64,000 bases of DNA from DATGMS01 sp035303945 (GCA_035303945.1 DATGQZ010000024.1:13945-77944); one strand, 5' to 3'. Positions 33,740 to 43,689 are shown, counted from the first letter of the stretch. Numbers and translations are program-made. The notes: generated from the letters alone by a model not told the origin.

Positions 33740-35755
33740 ATGAGGGATCATGAAATTTTTAAAGTTGGAAGGGATCATCACGCTTCCAGTACTTCTCCAG
33801 CAAACCCTGCTTGCGAGGCACCTACATCCGATGCTTCCTGCTGCTGCACAGATCCCAATCCGGTGAGCCATGCCCATGAGCACCAACATGGTTTAGACTA
33901 CCTTCCCACGCTGGCAAGTCTCCTGTTACTGCTTTCAGGGATTCTCCTCTCCTATTTGGAGGTGGCATGGTTTGTTGGGGCAGTGAGGCTGATCTGGTTT
34001 GCCGCAGCCTATATCCCGGTAGGAGGTAAAGTACTTCTCCAGGCGGCAAGAAGCATTGCTAGGGGGGATGTTTTTAATGAATTCTTCTTGATGGGAATTG
34101 CCACGCTCGGCGCCTTTTATATCGGAGAGTATGCTGAAGGAGTGGCAGTGATGCTTTTTTATGTTATTGGAGAGCATTTTCAGGATTCAGCTGTTCAAAA
34201 GTCACGGAAATCCATTAAGGATTTAATTGATAACCGTCCAGATGTTGCTAGTGTATTTCGTGATGGAAGGTACCGAGAAGTCCATCCATCTGCTGTAGCT
34301 GTTGGAGAAACCATCCGTCTCAGAGCTGGTGACAAAGTACCATTGGATGGTATTCTAACTACTCCGCATGCCTATTTTAAGACGGATGCGCTGACAGGGG
34401 AGTCGATGCCCAGATCCGTCAAGAAAGGTGAAAGGATCCTGGCGGGCATGGTCAATCAAGAAAAGGTGGTGGAAATGGAAACCACAGCCATTTACGAAGA
34501 CAGCACACTGTCCAAGATCTTGAGAATGGTGGAGCAGGCGGGCGCTAGAAAAGCGAAAACCCAACGCTTTATTACCAAATTTGCTAAAGTCTATACGCCT
34601 GTTGTGGTATTTATGGCCATGGGTTTGACCCTCCTTCCGTATTTCTTTGTTGATAATTACGTATTTCAGGACTGGCTGTACCGGGCATTGGTTTTCTTGG
34701 TTATTTCCTGCCCCTGTGCATTAGTCGTTTCCATTCCTCTTGGGTATTATGGCGGTATTGGCGCTGCTTCGCAAAACGGTATCCTGTTTAAAGGTTCTAA
34801 TTTTTTGGATCTCATTACCCAAGCTGACGTTTTAGTGATGGACAAAACTGGAACATTAACGGAGGGGATATTTTCAGTAAAAGAGGCAGCAGTCCTTCCT
34901 GATGCAGGTATGACCGAAAAGGAGATGGTACAATTGGCTGCCGCTATGGAGAATCATTCCACCCATCCTATTGCCAAAGCTGTACAAGCCTATGCAAATG
35001 ACGAACATGCTACTATTCCTGTAGAGGAAGTTGAAGAACTACCGGGCTTTGGCTTAAAAGGCACTATTAACGGACAGCCTATACTTGTGGGAAACCCGCG
35101 TTTGTTAGACAAATATGCGATCACTTATCCCGCACATCTTTCTGATATCGTGGACACATTGGTAGTGGTTGCTATTGACGGTACTTATATTGGCCACATG
35201 ACAATAGCCGATCGCATCAAAGAGGGCACTATCCAATCGCTCAAAAAGTTACGTACATTAAATATCAAAAAGATGGTCATGCTCTCGGGTGATCGCAAGC
35301 CAGTGGTGAATGCGGTTGCCAGAGAACTCGGCATGGATGAAGCTCATGGAGAATTGCTTCCTCAGGATAAGGTCCGTATAGTGGAAGACCTTAAGCAGCA
35401 GGGTCATGTTGTGGCTTTTGTCGGAGATGGGGTAAACGACGCTCCCGTTATCAGCCTTGCAGATATTGGTATAGCGATGGGAGGACTTGGCTCTGATGCG
35501 GCCATAGAAACTGCAGATGTGGTCATCCAAAATGACCAGCCTGCTCAATTAGTTACCGCCATTCGAATAGGGCGAAAGACCAAGCAGGGTGTGTGGCAAA
35601 ATATCGCTCTCGCCTTCGGCGTGAAGGCCATTGTACTAGTGGTGGGTGCTTTTGGTGTCGCATCCTTGTGGGAGGCAGTTTTCGCCGACGTTGGCGTAGC
35701 ATTACTGGCTATTTTCAATGCCATGAGAATCCAAAACATGAAGTTCAATGCCTAA
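33740..35755 (+). CDS. P1B-type heavy-metal-exporting ATPase (ZntA/CadA-like)
   Basis: Inner-membrane pump predicted to export Zn, Cd or Pb. Transmembrane pairs flank the CPC metal motif (Cys324-Pro-Cys326 in ISCPCALV). The phosphorylation motif is DKTGT (Asp368), and GDGVNDAP is in the hinge. The last helices carry FADVGVALLAIFNAMR with the ZntA-type Asp. There is no ferredoxin-like HMA domain; the N-terminus instead has a short Cys/His-rich stretch (CCC, then HAHEHQHG) at about residues 28-52. Start: ATG at 33740 (671 aa). A TTG at 33686 lies inside the -7 promoter box and is unlikely. Confidence 0.93.
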   Translation: MRDHEIFKVGRDHHASSTSPANPACEAPTSDASCCCTDPNPVSHAHEHQHGLDYLPTLASLLLLLSGILLSYLEVAWFVGAVRLIWFAAAYIPVGGKVLLQAARSIARGDVFNEFFLMGIATLGAFYIGEYAEGVAVMLFYVIGEHFQDSAVQKSRKSIKDLIDNRPDVASVFRDGRYREVHPSAVAVGETIRLRAGDKVPLDGILTTPHAYFKTDALTGESMPRSVKKGERILAGMVNQEKVVEMETTAIYEDSTLSKILRMVEQAGARKAKTQRFITKFAKVYTPVVVFMAMGLTLLPYFFVDNYVFQDWLYRALVFLVISCPCALVVSIPLGYYGGIGAASQNGILFKGSNFLDLITQADVLVMDKTGTLTEGIFSVKEAAVLPDAGMTEKEMVQLAAAMENHSTHPIAKAVQAYANDEHATIPVEEVEELPGFGLKGTINGQPILVGNPRLLDKYAITYPAHLSDIVDTLVVVAIDGTYIGHMTIADRIKEGTIQSLKKLRTLNIKKMVMLSGDRKPVVNAVARELGMDEAHGELLPQDKVRIVEDLKQQGHVVAFVGDGVNDAPVISLADIGIAMGGLGSDAAIETADVVIQNDQPAQLVTAIRIGRKTKQGVWQNIALAFGVKAIVLVVGAFGVASLWEAVFADVGVALLAIFNAMRIQNMKFNA

Positions 35756-35777
35756 TCAATAATTACAAAGAAATAAT

Positions 35778-36290
35778 TTGAAAATAGCTTTAATTGTAGC
35801 CGTAGCCCGTAACGGAGTCATTGGAAAGGATAATCAATTGGTTTGGAAACTATCGGGTGACCTCCAGCATTTCAAAAGAACCACGTTGGGGCACTTCATC
35901 ATTATGGGACGTAAAACCTATGAATCAATGGGAAAACCTCTACCCGGACGGACCTCTATCGTCATTACCCGAGACAAACGCTATGAAGTCCCCTCCCCCC
36001 ATTATGTGGTTCATTCTTTGGATGAAGCCATAGCAATTGCCAATAGCCTTCATGTCGAGCAAGTATTCGTCCTGGGTGGTGCGCAGATATTTGCTATGGC
36101 GCTGCCGCTGGTGGATGAAATGATAGTGACGGAAGTAGATGCTCGTCCTGAAGGTGATACCTTTTTTCCTCCTGTAGACTACTCGGAATGGGAAAAAGTA
36201 GCTCAAGAACATCATGTTAAAGACGAGAAGAACGAATATGATTATACTATCATAAGATACCAGAGAAAATCACTAAACAATGAATCCTGA
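35778..36290 (+). CDS. folA: FolA, dihydrofolate reductase
   Basis: Reduces dihydrofolate with NADPH. Conserved blocks: IALIVAVARNGVIGKDNQL, the W-x-L-x-x-D-like VWKLSGDLQHFK, GRKTYESMGKPLPGRTSIV for cofactor binding, and FVLGGAQIFAMALP. It is 170 aa, full length. The start appears to be TTG at 35778, as no ATG lies upstream in frame. It is 22 bp after the metal ATPase gene, and its 3' end overlaps the next gene by 11 bp. Confidence 0.95.
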   Translation: MKIALIVAVARNGVIGKDNQLVWKLSGDLQHFKRTTLGHFIIMGRKTYESMGKPLPGRTSIVITRDKRYEVPSPHYVVHSLDEAIAIANSLHVEQVFVLGGAQIFAMALPLVDEMIVTEVDARPEGDTFFPPVDYSEWEKVAQEHHVKDEKNEYDYTIIRYQRKSLNNES

Positions 36291-37161
36291 AAAAATCCTT
36301 CTTGGCAACGATTTCATCAAAGCTGAGGTCAAACTGCAAGGCGCTGAATTGAGCAGTGTTCTTTTTAATGGCATAGAATACATGTGGCAGGCTGATCCAC
36401 AATTTTGGAATAGGCATTCACCCATCCTTTTTCCAACGGTTGGAAGCCTCATCGACAATACCTTTTACGTAGCCGGCATTCCTTATCATCTGCCTCAACA
36501 TGGCTTTGGAAGAAACAGCGATTTTTCCCTTGTAGAAAAAACGGGAAACTCAGCAAAATTTTTGCTTCAATCTAATGAGGACACGTTGAAAGTTTATCCT
36601 TTTCAGTTTGAACTGTACATCAGCTACATGCTAGAAGGTCAAACCATACAAGTAACCTACGAAGTTAAAAACCCTTCTGAAAAGGAGATCTATTTTGGCA
36701 TTGGCGGACATCCGGGTTTTAATTGCCCCCTAGACCCCAGGTCAGAGAACTTCGAAGACTATGTCATAGATTTCCACGACGAAAGTGATAGCAAAGAACT
36801 TTATAAATTGGAAGGTGTGTATTTGGCTAAGGGGAAATATTCATTGGACATTAATAAAGGCCACCTGGATTTGGATTACGGGTTATTTGCTAATGATGCG
36901 TTAATTATCGACACGCTGCCTCCTGCAAAAATTTCAATAAAAAGTAAAAAAACGGGTGCCGGGGTGTCCATGGAGTATGGAGACTTTAAGTGGTTGGGGA
37001 TCTGGACCAGAGGAAAAGGCGCCCGATATGTATGCTTAGAACCTTGGAACGGCATAGCTGATCAGCTCGGCCATAACCAACAATTTGAAGAAAAACTCGG
37101 CACCAACCGACTAGCGGCAGGGGGTACGTATACTGCTTCCTATCGGGTGGAGTTTTTTTAA
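36280..37161 (+). CDS. Aldose 1-epimerase-family protein
   Basis: Beta-sandwich galactose-mutarotase-like protein of the LacX/YeaD-type subgroup: LQGAELSSVLFNGIEYMWQ, HSPILFPTVGSL, the catalytic His region LPQHGFGRNSDF, and IGGHPGFNCPL. It probably interconverts sugar (or sugar-phosphate) anomers; the substrate is unknown. It is 293 aa. The ATG overlaps the end of folA by 11 bp, so they are co-transcribed, although their roles are unrelated. Confidence 0.88.
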   Translation: MNPEKILLGNDFIKAEVKLQGAELSSVLFNGIEYMWQADPQFWNRHSPILFPTVGSLIDNTFYVAGIPYHLPQHGFGRNSDFSLVEKTGNSAKFLLQSNEDTLKVYPFQFELYISYMLEGQTIQVTYEVKNPSEKEIYFGIGGHPGFNCPLDPRSENFEDYVIDFHDESDSKELYKLEGVYLAKGKYSLDINKGHLDLDYGLFANDALIIDTLPPAKISIKSKKTGAGVSMEYGDFKWLGIWTRGKGARYVCLEPWNGIADQLGHNQQFEEKLGTNRLAAGGTYTASYRVEFF

Positions 37162-37183
37162 GGAAAAAGCAACCGTTGAAGGT

Positions 37184-37825
37184 TTATTTTTCCAGTGATA
37201 TGGGCACTATTTCAGCTGCCATTTCGGGAAACTCCAATTCAAGCTGTTCAGGGATCAACCTGAAAGACATACGGTGGAGCACCGTAGTACCCAAAGCTTT
37301 GATCCCATCCCGATGTTGGCGGGTAGGGTAGCCAAAATTTGTCTCCCACCCATAGCCAGGATACTCTTTGGCGTAAGCTTGCATTAGTTCATCCCGATGT
37401 ACTTTAGCCAAAATAGAGGCTGCAGCAATACTGGCATACTTGGCATCACCTCCGATAATACAATTGAAAGGTAGCTTTAAATGGCTTTTGAAACGATTTC
37501 CGTCTATCAACAGGTGATCCGGCTGGATGTGTAAAGCCTCCACCGCGCGGCTCATAGCCAAAAAAGAAGCGTTAAGAATATTGATTTGGTCAATTTCCTG
37601 AGGGCTTGCCGAAGCAATAGCCCAAGCACTTGCCTTCTTTTTTATTTCTTCGGCCAGTGTTTTTCTTTTTTTTCCTGATAATTGCTTCGAGTCGTTAATG
37701 AGTTCATTGGCATAATCGCAGGGCAATATGACAGCTGCGGCGACTACAGGTCCACTCAGACAGCCTCTACCAGCTTCATCACATCCTGCCTCTAACCGGT
37801 TAGCTTCTAAATAAGGTAGTAGCAT
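37184..37825 (-). CDS. rnhB: RnhB, ribonuclease HII
   Basis: Removes single ribonucleotides and RNA primers from DNA. The N-terminal motif AGCDEAGRGCLSGPVVAAAV contains the catalytic Asp-Glu pair; later acidic residues are in HLLIDGNRF and the SIAAASILAKVHRD block. 213 aa. Its 5' end overlaps the 3' end of the upstream glycosidase gene by 26 bp, indicating coupled expression. Confidence 0.95.
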   Translation of the reverse strand: MLLPYLEANRLEAGCDEAGRGCLSGPVVAAAVILPCDYANELINDSKQLSGKKRKTLAEEIKKKASAWAIASASPQEIDQINILNASFLAMSRAVEALHIQPDHLLIDGNRFKSHLKLPFNCIIGGDAKYASIAAASILAKVHRDELMQAYAKEYPGYGWETNFGYPTRQHRDGIKALGTTVLHRMSFRLIPEQLELEFPEMAAEIVPISLEK

Positions 37826-40466
37826 ACGCGGGTTGTTCCGTTTTTTTGTACAGTTTATGGATCAATTCTGCCACCAAACCGGTCCATCCAGTTTGATGCG
37901 ACGCCCCAAGGCCTCGTCCATTGTCACCATGAAAGTACTCATAAAAAAGTATATAATCCTTAAAATGCGGATCCGATTGCATTTTCTCGTTCTCACCATA
38001 AATAGGTCGTCGTCCATTCTTGTCACGCATGAATAGGCTTATGTTTCTTAATGACAGCTCCCTCGCTACCAGATCCAGTGTAACATATTTTCCGGATCCT
38101 GTAGGACATTCTATAGGAAATTCGCCACCATAGTAGAAGTCGAACTTCTTGAGCGACTCTATGATCAGGTAATTTATGGGAAACCAGATAGGGCCCCGCC
38201 AATTGGAATTTCCTCCGAACATATTTGAGTCTGACTCTCCCGGCACATAGGACACGGACAGTTCTGATCCATTAATCTTAAGTGTATAGGGATTTTCTTT
38301 ATGATCCTTTGACAGCGAGCGGATGCCGTAAGGAGAAAAGAATTCCTTATCATCCAACATTTTATTCAGGATACTTTTCATTCTGTGACCTCTCAACAAC
38401 GAAAACAACCGTCGCTTACCATGTCCAGGCTGTATGTAGCTGGATACCAAAGCTGCCAATTTGGGCTTTTCCTTCATAAAAAATTCCATCCGCTTCTTAA
38501 AATCTGGAAGATTTTCAAACAGCCGTTCGGGAATAGGTTCCACTGCAAACATCGGGATAATCCCTACCACAGACTTTACTTTCATCACCTTAGGATCTTT
38601 GCCGGGAAGATGAAGCACATCGAAGAAAAAGCCATCTTCTTCACTCCAAAGGCTAATGTTTTCATTTGCAATGTTACTCATGGCGCCCGCAATATGAAGG
38701 AAATGCTCCAGAAATTTGATAGCCATGTGCTGGTATACCTTGTTGAACTCACACAAATCCAAGGAAATCCGCAGCATATTCAAGCAGAACATCGCCATCC
38801 AGGAAGTTGCATCAGCCTGTTCCAATTTACCCGCAAAATGGCCCGCATTGCTTCGGTCAATCACGCTGATGTTGTCCAATCCCAAAAAGCCCCCTTCAAA
38901 GATATTGTTGCCTTCTGTATCTTTCCTGTTTACCCACCAGGTGAAATTGAGCATCAGCCGGTGAAAGCATCGCTCTAAAAACTCTTGATCGCCTTTGCCA
39001 TTGTTCATTTTCTTGTCGATCTGATAGACCCTTTGTACTGCATAGGCATGAACAGGTGGATTTACATCGCTAAAATTCCACTCATAGGCGGGTATCTGCC
39101 CATTGGGGTGCATATACCAATCGTTTAATAGCAGTATGAGTTGCTCTTTGGTAAAATCAGGATCTAGCCTAACCAAGGGAATGCAATGGAACGCCAAGTC
39201 CCAAGCGGCATACCATGGGTACTCCCACTTGTCGGGCATTGATATGATATCATAGTTTTGCAAATGCCGCCAGTGGCTGTTACGTCCTTTTTTCCTTTCC
39301 TGAGGAGGTGAATACCTGCCTGGATCACCGTCCAGCCACCGTTCCACATTGTAGTAGTAAAACTGTTTGCTCCATAGCATCCCTGCATAGGCTTGGCGCT
39401 GGATCCGCCTTAAGTCAGGGTCAGTTACATCCCGCTGCATTTCCTCATAAAATTCATCGGCATCCCGCTTTCTGGCTTCGATAATATCGTCGTGTGTTTG
39501 ATCAACACCATTGGAGGATGGGTGCTTCATTCTGAAGCTTACTTCTGCTGCCGATCCTGCAGGAATATGAATTTTGTATATGGCAGCTGCCTTTGTGCCT
39601 CGTCCCTGAGGGTTGACACACGACTTGTCTCCTGTGACGATATAATCATTGATGCTGTCTTTCAGGTATGGCTTTAAGTTGTCAATCTGGTAAAGCCTCT
39701 TCCGGTTGGTCTCATTTTCACAAAAGAGTAATTCCGGTTCACCTGAAAAACTAAAATGAAGGTTGCCTGTTTTCGGTGAAAAGGCATGGATTTCTTCCCC
39801 AGCCTTCCAAAGCTGCGGCATAAATGGTTCACTGCCGGTAAACCATGTCTTTCTAAACCAGATGGTGGGCATCACCCATATGTCAGCACCTTCCTTACCC
39901 CGATTATGTATGGTAGCGCGGCCGACAAGATCCTCAACATCTTGCTTGGCATATTCTATAAAAATATCAAAATAAGCATCATCATCGAACACACCAGTGT
40001 CCATCAGTTCATACTCAAGATCTTTTTTGCTCCTCTTAGCATTTTCTACCCGCAACTTTTCATAAGGAAACTCGGCTTGGGGATATTTATAGAGCATTTT
40101 CATATAGCTATGGGTAGGTGTAGAATCCAGGTAATAATAGATCTCCTTTACATCCTCCCCATGATTTCCTTCCGTTCCGGTCAAGCCAAACATCCGCTCC
40201 TTGATCATTGGATCCTTTCCATTCCAAAAAGCCCAGGCAATACATAGTTTTTGCTTGTGATCACTGATCCCGCCAATCCCTTCTTCTCCCCAACGATATG
40301 CTTTGCTCCTAGCATCTTCATGGGTAACATTGTTCCAAGCTGAGCCATCTGCACTATAATCTTCTCTTACAGTACCCCATTGCCTTTCGGTCAAATAAGG
40401 TCCCCATTTCTTCCAATGCTTCTTTCTCTCCCGGTCCTCTTGCAGCTTTATCCTTTCTGTGTTCAT
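37800..40466 (-). CDS. Large glycoside hydrolase, GH63 / mannosylglycerate-hydrolase-like
   Basis: 888-aa cytoplasmic protein with an (alpha/alpha)6-barrel glucosidase domain in its C-terminal half: DKWEYPWYAAWDLAFHCIPL and the later GNSNWRGPIWFPINYLIIE are typical of GH63 and MGH1-like enzymes, with acidic residues positioned to be catalytic. The N-terminal half is beta-rich with WGTVREDYSADGSAWNNVTH at its start. No signal peptide. The substrate is probably an alpha-glucoside or glucosylglycerate-type compatible solute. Start: ATG at 40466, preceded by AGGA at good spacing; an ATG three codons upstream is the alternative. Confidence 0.87.
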   Translation of the reverse strand: MNTERIKLQEDRERKKHWKKWGPYLTERQWGTVREDYSADGSAWNNVTHEDARSKAYRWGEEGIGGISDHKQKLCIAWAFWNGKDPMIKERMFGLTGTEGNHGEDVKEIYYYLDSTPTHSYMKMLYKYPQAEFPYEKLRVENAKRSKKDLEYELMDTGVFDDDAYFDIFIEYAKQDVEDLVGRATIHNRGKEGADIWVMPTIWFRKTWFTGSEPFMPQLWKAGEEIHAFSPKTGNLHFSFSGEPELLFCENETNRKRLYQIDNLKPYLKDSINDYIVTGDKSCVNPQGRGTKAAAIYKIHIPAGSAAEVSFRMKHPSSNGVDQTHDDIIEARKRDADEFYEEMQRDVTDPDLRRIQRQAYAGMLWSKQFYYYNVERWLDGDPGRYSPPQERKKGRNSHWRHLQNYDIISMPDKWEYPWYAAWDLAFHCIPLVRLDPDFTKEQLILLLNDWYMHPNGQIPAYEWNFSDVNPPVHAYAVQRVYQIDKKMNNGKGDQEFLERCFHRLMLNFTWWVNRKDTEGNNIFEGGFLGLDNISVIDRSNAGHFAGKLEQADATSWMAMFCLNMLRISLDLCEFNKVYQHMAIKFLEHFLHIAGAMSNIANENISLWSEEDGFFFDVLHLPGKDPKVMKVKSVVGIIPMFAVEPIPERLFENLPDFKKRMEFFMKEKPKLAALVSSYIQPGHGKRRLFSLLRGHRMKSILNKMLDDKEFFSPYGIRSLSKDHKENPYTLKINGSELSVSYVPGESDSNMFGGNSNWRGPIWFPINYLIIESLKKFDFYYGGEFPIECPTGSGKYVTLDLVARELSLRNISLFMRDKNGRRPIYGENEKMQSDPHFKDYILFYEYFHGDNGRGLGASHQTGWTGLVAELIHKLYKKTEQPAYATTLFRS

Positions 40467-40475
40467 AGCTAACAT

Positions 40476-40962
40476 CCTGCTTTGAAAGCGCTAAAGTTAA
40501 GGCTTTTTGTTATAGGTTTGGAGAGGCACCAAAGCACCTCTAGTACCCCAGTTCTGATGAATATAAATTTTAAGCTATCTTATTGTATTTTAAAGACATT
40601 AATCTGTTCTTCTTAGGAAAATCTTAAATTCTATATTTTTTCATTTTTTTTTAATTTTTTGTGACCCAAATAGGCGTTTGTAAATTTTTGTTCAAGGAAA
40701 GACATTTTTCACTGAGCATGTACCATACCAGCTTATTGTTCAGCATCTAAAAAAATAACATGAAGCATAAGGATCAACAGCGGCGTTAGACTCCTAAAGC
40801 ATCATCCGGAAGCCTCTAGGTACACCCACATTTTTTGAAGGCCACAAAGCATCATTCCTATTAAAGGGGAGCTGCGGGTTGAATGATCGTCATGGAAAGG
40901 TTACATCCGCAGCAGCTTCAGCGTATCCAGTAGATGAACAAGGTGTGCCGTAGCCACTCATG
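40476..40962. other. Intergenic region upstream of the glycosidase gene
   Basis: About 490 bases with no supportable gene. It contains an AT-rich stretch with T runs (about 40630-40670). On the minus strand a weak sigma-54-like sequence (GGGTAC-N5-GTGCT, 40534-40548; 8 of 11 positions) lies 56 bases before the glycosidase leader end; I give it little weight. The part next to the histidine kinase stop shows no clear terminator. Confidence 0.4.
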
Positions 40963-42306
40963 TTAGCCATTAAAAATCAGCTTGAAAGTGGTCCCCACCC
41001 CAAGCTCTGACCTCACCTGAATATTTCCTTTGTGCCTTCTCATAATCTGTTTAGAAAGGCTTAGCCCAATACCCGAGCCTTTCTTTTTCGTGGTAAAGAA
41101 GGGAATGAAAATTTTGGAGAGGGCTTCCTCTTCTATGCCCTTTCCTGTATCGGATACTTCAATGATAATTTTTCCATTATCGTCAATAAAGGCGTTGTAA
41201 CGGATATGTTTTTCTTCTTTGTTTTCGACAGAATGTATGGCATTTTGGGTAAGGTTGATCAACACCTGTTCTATCAGACTGCTATCCGCAAAAAGCAGGA
41301 GGTCATCCGGAACAATACTTTTTGTAAGCAAAATTTGATTGGATTTAAGTTGGTTTTGAAAGAGCTTTTCAACTTGATCAAAAAGGTCTTTGATCTTGAT
41401 GGCGGTAAATTTAGGCATGGGAATATGCGCCAAACTTCTAAAATCGCTAACAAAAGTCGTCAAGCCCTCACTTCTCTTCTCAATGGTACTAATCCCCATC
41501 AAGTAGTCCTCCATGTCTGATGCGGGTACTGAAGCCTTTTTATCTACATAGCCTTGTATATCCTCTCTGATGGTAGCAGCTAAAGAGGAAATGGGGGCGA
41601 TAGAGTTCATGATTTCGTGCGTCAACACTTTCACCAAATTCTGCCAAGCCTCCATTTCTTTTTCTTCCAACTCGCTTTGAATGTTTTGAAGGGAGACCAA
41701 TTTGAACCTCACGTCACGCAATACCAGTTCGATTACATATACCGACAGCTGCATGATCCCATCGGGATGTGCGATTTTTATCAACTCACTGCCGCCTGTC
41801 CTGAGGCTGTTGATGGCCAAGTACAATTCCTTGTTAACATTTTCTATTTCCGAAATATTACTCAGCTGTTGTATATCCAGCATGCGCTTGGCTGCAGTGT
41901 TAAGGATCTGGATCTGTCCGTCTTCTTCAAAAGTAATGAGACCTATGCTCAGGTGCTGGAATACCGAGCGGAAGTATTGGTAATTGGCTTCTTTTTCTGC
42001 CTGATCTTCCCGCAGTTTGGCCAGAATGGCATTAAATTCAATATGTAGATCATCCGTCTCCGTTCCATCAAACTTTACAGGATATACCGTAGCAAAATTG
42101 TTTTGCTTAATATTGTTAAGAAACTGCCTTACTTTTTTGAAACTGCTTTCCGCATACCGCAAGAGGAATACGATCTGCGCTGTAACAAGAATAATAAATA
42201 AGGAAATCGGAAAAACTCCTGTATCACTGATGATTGAATAAGCCAAAATGAGCAAACTTGCCGCAAGCAGCACCACCCGGCCCAGCAACCCGACTTTATA
42301 ATCCAT
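40963..42306 (-). CDS. NtrY-like membrane sensor histidine kinase
   Basis: Two transmembrane helices close to the N-terminus (about 9-27 and 31-50) with almost no periplasmic loop, then a HAMP-like/linker part, a PAS domain (about 110-210) and the kinase core with phospho-acceptor His230 in LVKVLTHEIMNSIAPISSL. The ATPase boxes are N (LTQNAIHSV), G1 (VSDTGKGI) and G2 (GSGIGLSLS). Its start overlaps the end of the response-regulator gene by 11 bp, so the two form a two-component pair. The lack of an external sensing loop suggests an intracellular or membrane signal. Confidence 0.93.
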   Translation of the reverse strand: MDYKVGLLGRVVLLAASLLILAYSIISDTGVFPISLFIILVTAQIVFLLRYAESSFKKVRQFLNNIKQNNFATVYPVKFDGTETDDLHIEFNAILAKLREDQAEKEANYQYFRSVFQHLSIGLITFEEDGQIQILNTAAKRMLDIQQLSNISEIENVNKELYLAINSLRTGGSELIKIAHPDGIMQLSVYVIELVLRDVRFKLVSLQNIQSELEEKEMEAWQNLVKVLTHEIMNSIAPISSLAATIREDIQGYVDKKASVPASDMEDYLMGISTIEKRSEGLTTFVSDFRSLAHIPMPKFTAIKIKDLFDQVEKLFQNQLKSNQILLTKSIVPDDLLLFADSSLIEQVLINLTQNAIHSVENKEEKHIRYNAFIDDNGKIIIEVSDTGKGIEEEALSKIFIPFFTTKKKGSGIGLSLSKQIMRRHKGNIQVRSELGVGTTFKLIFNG

Positions 42307-43678
42307 ACTTTTCTAGTCTTCTATACAAAGAAGCCCTGGTCAGCCCAAGTTCTTTTGCTGCTTTGGAAATATTGCCCCCGTTTTTATCAATTGCTTTTTG
42401 TATGACGTTCTTTTCTACCTCGTCAAGATTATAGGTCGCGCTGGCATTAAGTTTTTCATTGGTCGGTTTTGCGGATAAGAAGAAGAAATCCCTGCTATCT
42501 AGCTCCCTCCCTTCTGCCATAATGATGGCGCGTTCGATGGCATGCTGTAGTTCCCTGATATTTCCTGGCCAGGTATAGCGTTGAAGCAGCTGCATAGCGT
42601 TGGGTTTAAAGCCAGTAAATTCCTTGCGGTACTTCTGGGAATAAATCTGCAGGAAATGCTCTGCCAATTCTGGGATATCGTCCTGTCTTTCGCGCAGGGG
42701 TGGCAAGAAAATTTCCACGGTGTTGATTCTGTAGAGCAAGTCTTGCCTGAAGGTATTCTCCAACACCATATCATGAACAGGCATATTGGTCGCACAGATC
42801 AGACGGATATCCACTGGTACTGGTTTGTTCGTCCCGATCCTGGTAACTTCCCGTTTTTGCAGCACTGTCAAAAGTTTAGATTGCAGGGGCATACTTAGGT
42901 TTCCTATTTCATCCAAAAACAAGGTACCACCGTCCGCAACCTCAAAACGACCTGCCCGATCTTCTTTTGCATCTGTAAAGGATCCTCTCTTATGGCCGAA
43001 GAGCTCACTTTCAAATAAGCTTTCAGTGATGGCGCCCATATCGACGCCTACGAAAATTTCATCGGCACGCAGTGACCGATCATGTATGGCCCGCGCAATC
43101 AATTCTTTACCCGTACCGTTTTCTCCCAAGATTAAAACATTTGCATCGGTCTTTGCCACTTTGTCAATGATGGAAAATACATTTTTCATTGCTGAGCAAT
43201 GGCCGATGATTTCTGAAAAAGGCTTTTTTAGGTCCGCCTGTAATTGCTTTTGCCTTCCCGATAGTTTCTCCACCTGATCATAACTCTCCTTTAGCTTTAC
43301 AGCAGCCGACAGCGTTGCGAGTAATTTTTCGTTTTGCCATGGCTTAAGAATAAAGTCTGTCGCACCCTCTTTCAAAGCTTGAACGGCCATTTCAACATCT
43401 CCAAACGCCGTAATCAATATAACAACCGCCTTAGGATCAATTTCTTTGATCTGCCTGAGCCAGTGAAAACCCTCCTTACCCGAAGTGGTATCTTCATTAA
43501 AGTTCATATCCAACAGGATGACATCATAGCTGTGGTTGTTGATCAAAAAAGGTATTCTTCTCGGATCTTTTTCTATGGTGACCTCCTTCGCATGCTTTTT
43601 CAACAGCATTTTGGCTGCAAACAACAGATCTTCATTATCATCAATAATTAGGATATTCCCCAGATTTTTTTCTTCCAT
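42296..43678 (-). CDS. NtrC-family sigma-54 response regulator
   Basis: Receiver domain with Asp13-Asp14, phospho-acceptor Asp57 (ILLDMNF), Thr90 and Lys112. The AAA+ domain has Walker A GENGTGKE (about 185-192) and Walker B LFLDEIGN. The sigma-54 contact loop reads GSFTDA (232-237), i.e. Asp at the fifth position of GAFTGA. A Fis-type helix-turn-helix (ISKAAKELGLTRASLYRRLE) ends the protein. 460 aa. It is paired with the downstream histidine kinase gene. A sigma-54-like sequence lies directly upstream (43690-43705, minus strand), suggesting autoregulation. Confidence 0.95.
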   Translation of the reverse strand: MEEKNLGNILIIDDNEDLLFAAKMLLKKHAKEVTIEKDPRRIPFLINNHSYDVILLDMNFNEDTTSGKEGFHWLRQIKEIDPKAVVILITAFGDVEMAVQALKEGATDFILKPWQNEKLLATLSAAVKLKESYDQVEKLSGRQKQLQADLKKPFSEIIGHCSAMKNVFSIIDKVAKTDANVLILGENGTGKELIARAIHDRSLRADEIFVGVDMGAITESLFESELFGHKRGSFTDAKEDRAGRFEVADGGTLFLDEIGNLSMPLQSKLLTVLQKREVTRIGTNKPVPVDIRLICATNMPVHDMVLENTFRQDLLYRINTVEIFLPPLRERQDDIPELAEHFLQIYSQKYRKEFTGFKPNAMQLLQRYTWPGNIRELQHAIERAIIMAEGRELDSRDFFFLSAKPTNEKLNASATYNLDEVEKNVIQKAIDKNGGNISKAAKELGLTRASLYRRLEKYGL

Positions 43679-43689
43679 ATGCTATTCCT

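Noticed and set aside
38385..38978. Plus-strand frame opposite the glycosidase gene (197 codons)
   Set aside because: Antisense shadow with no domain; the minus-strand gene is continuous and family-like.
40534..40548. Minus-strand sigma-54-like sequence upstream of the glycosidase gene
   Set aside because: Only 8 of 11 positions, with the first T and the -12 TT imperfect; too weak to list as a promoter.
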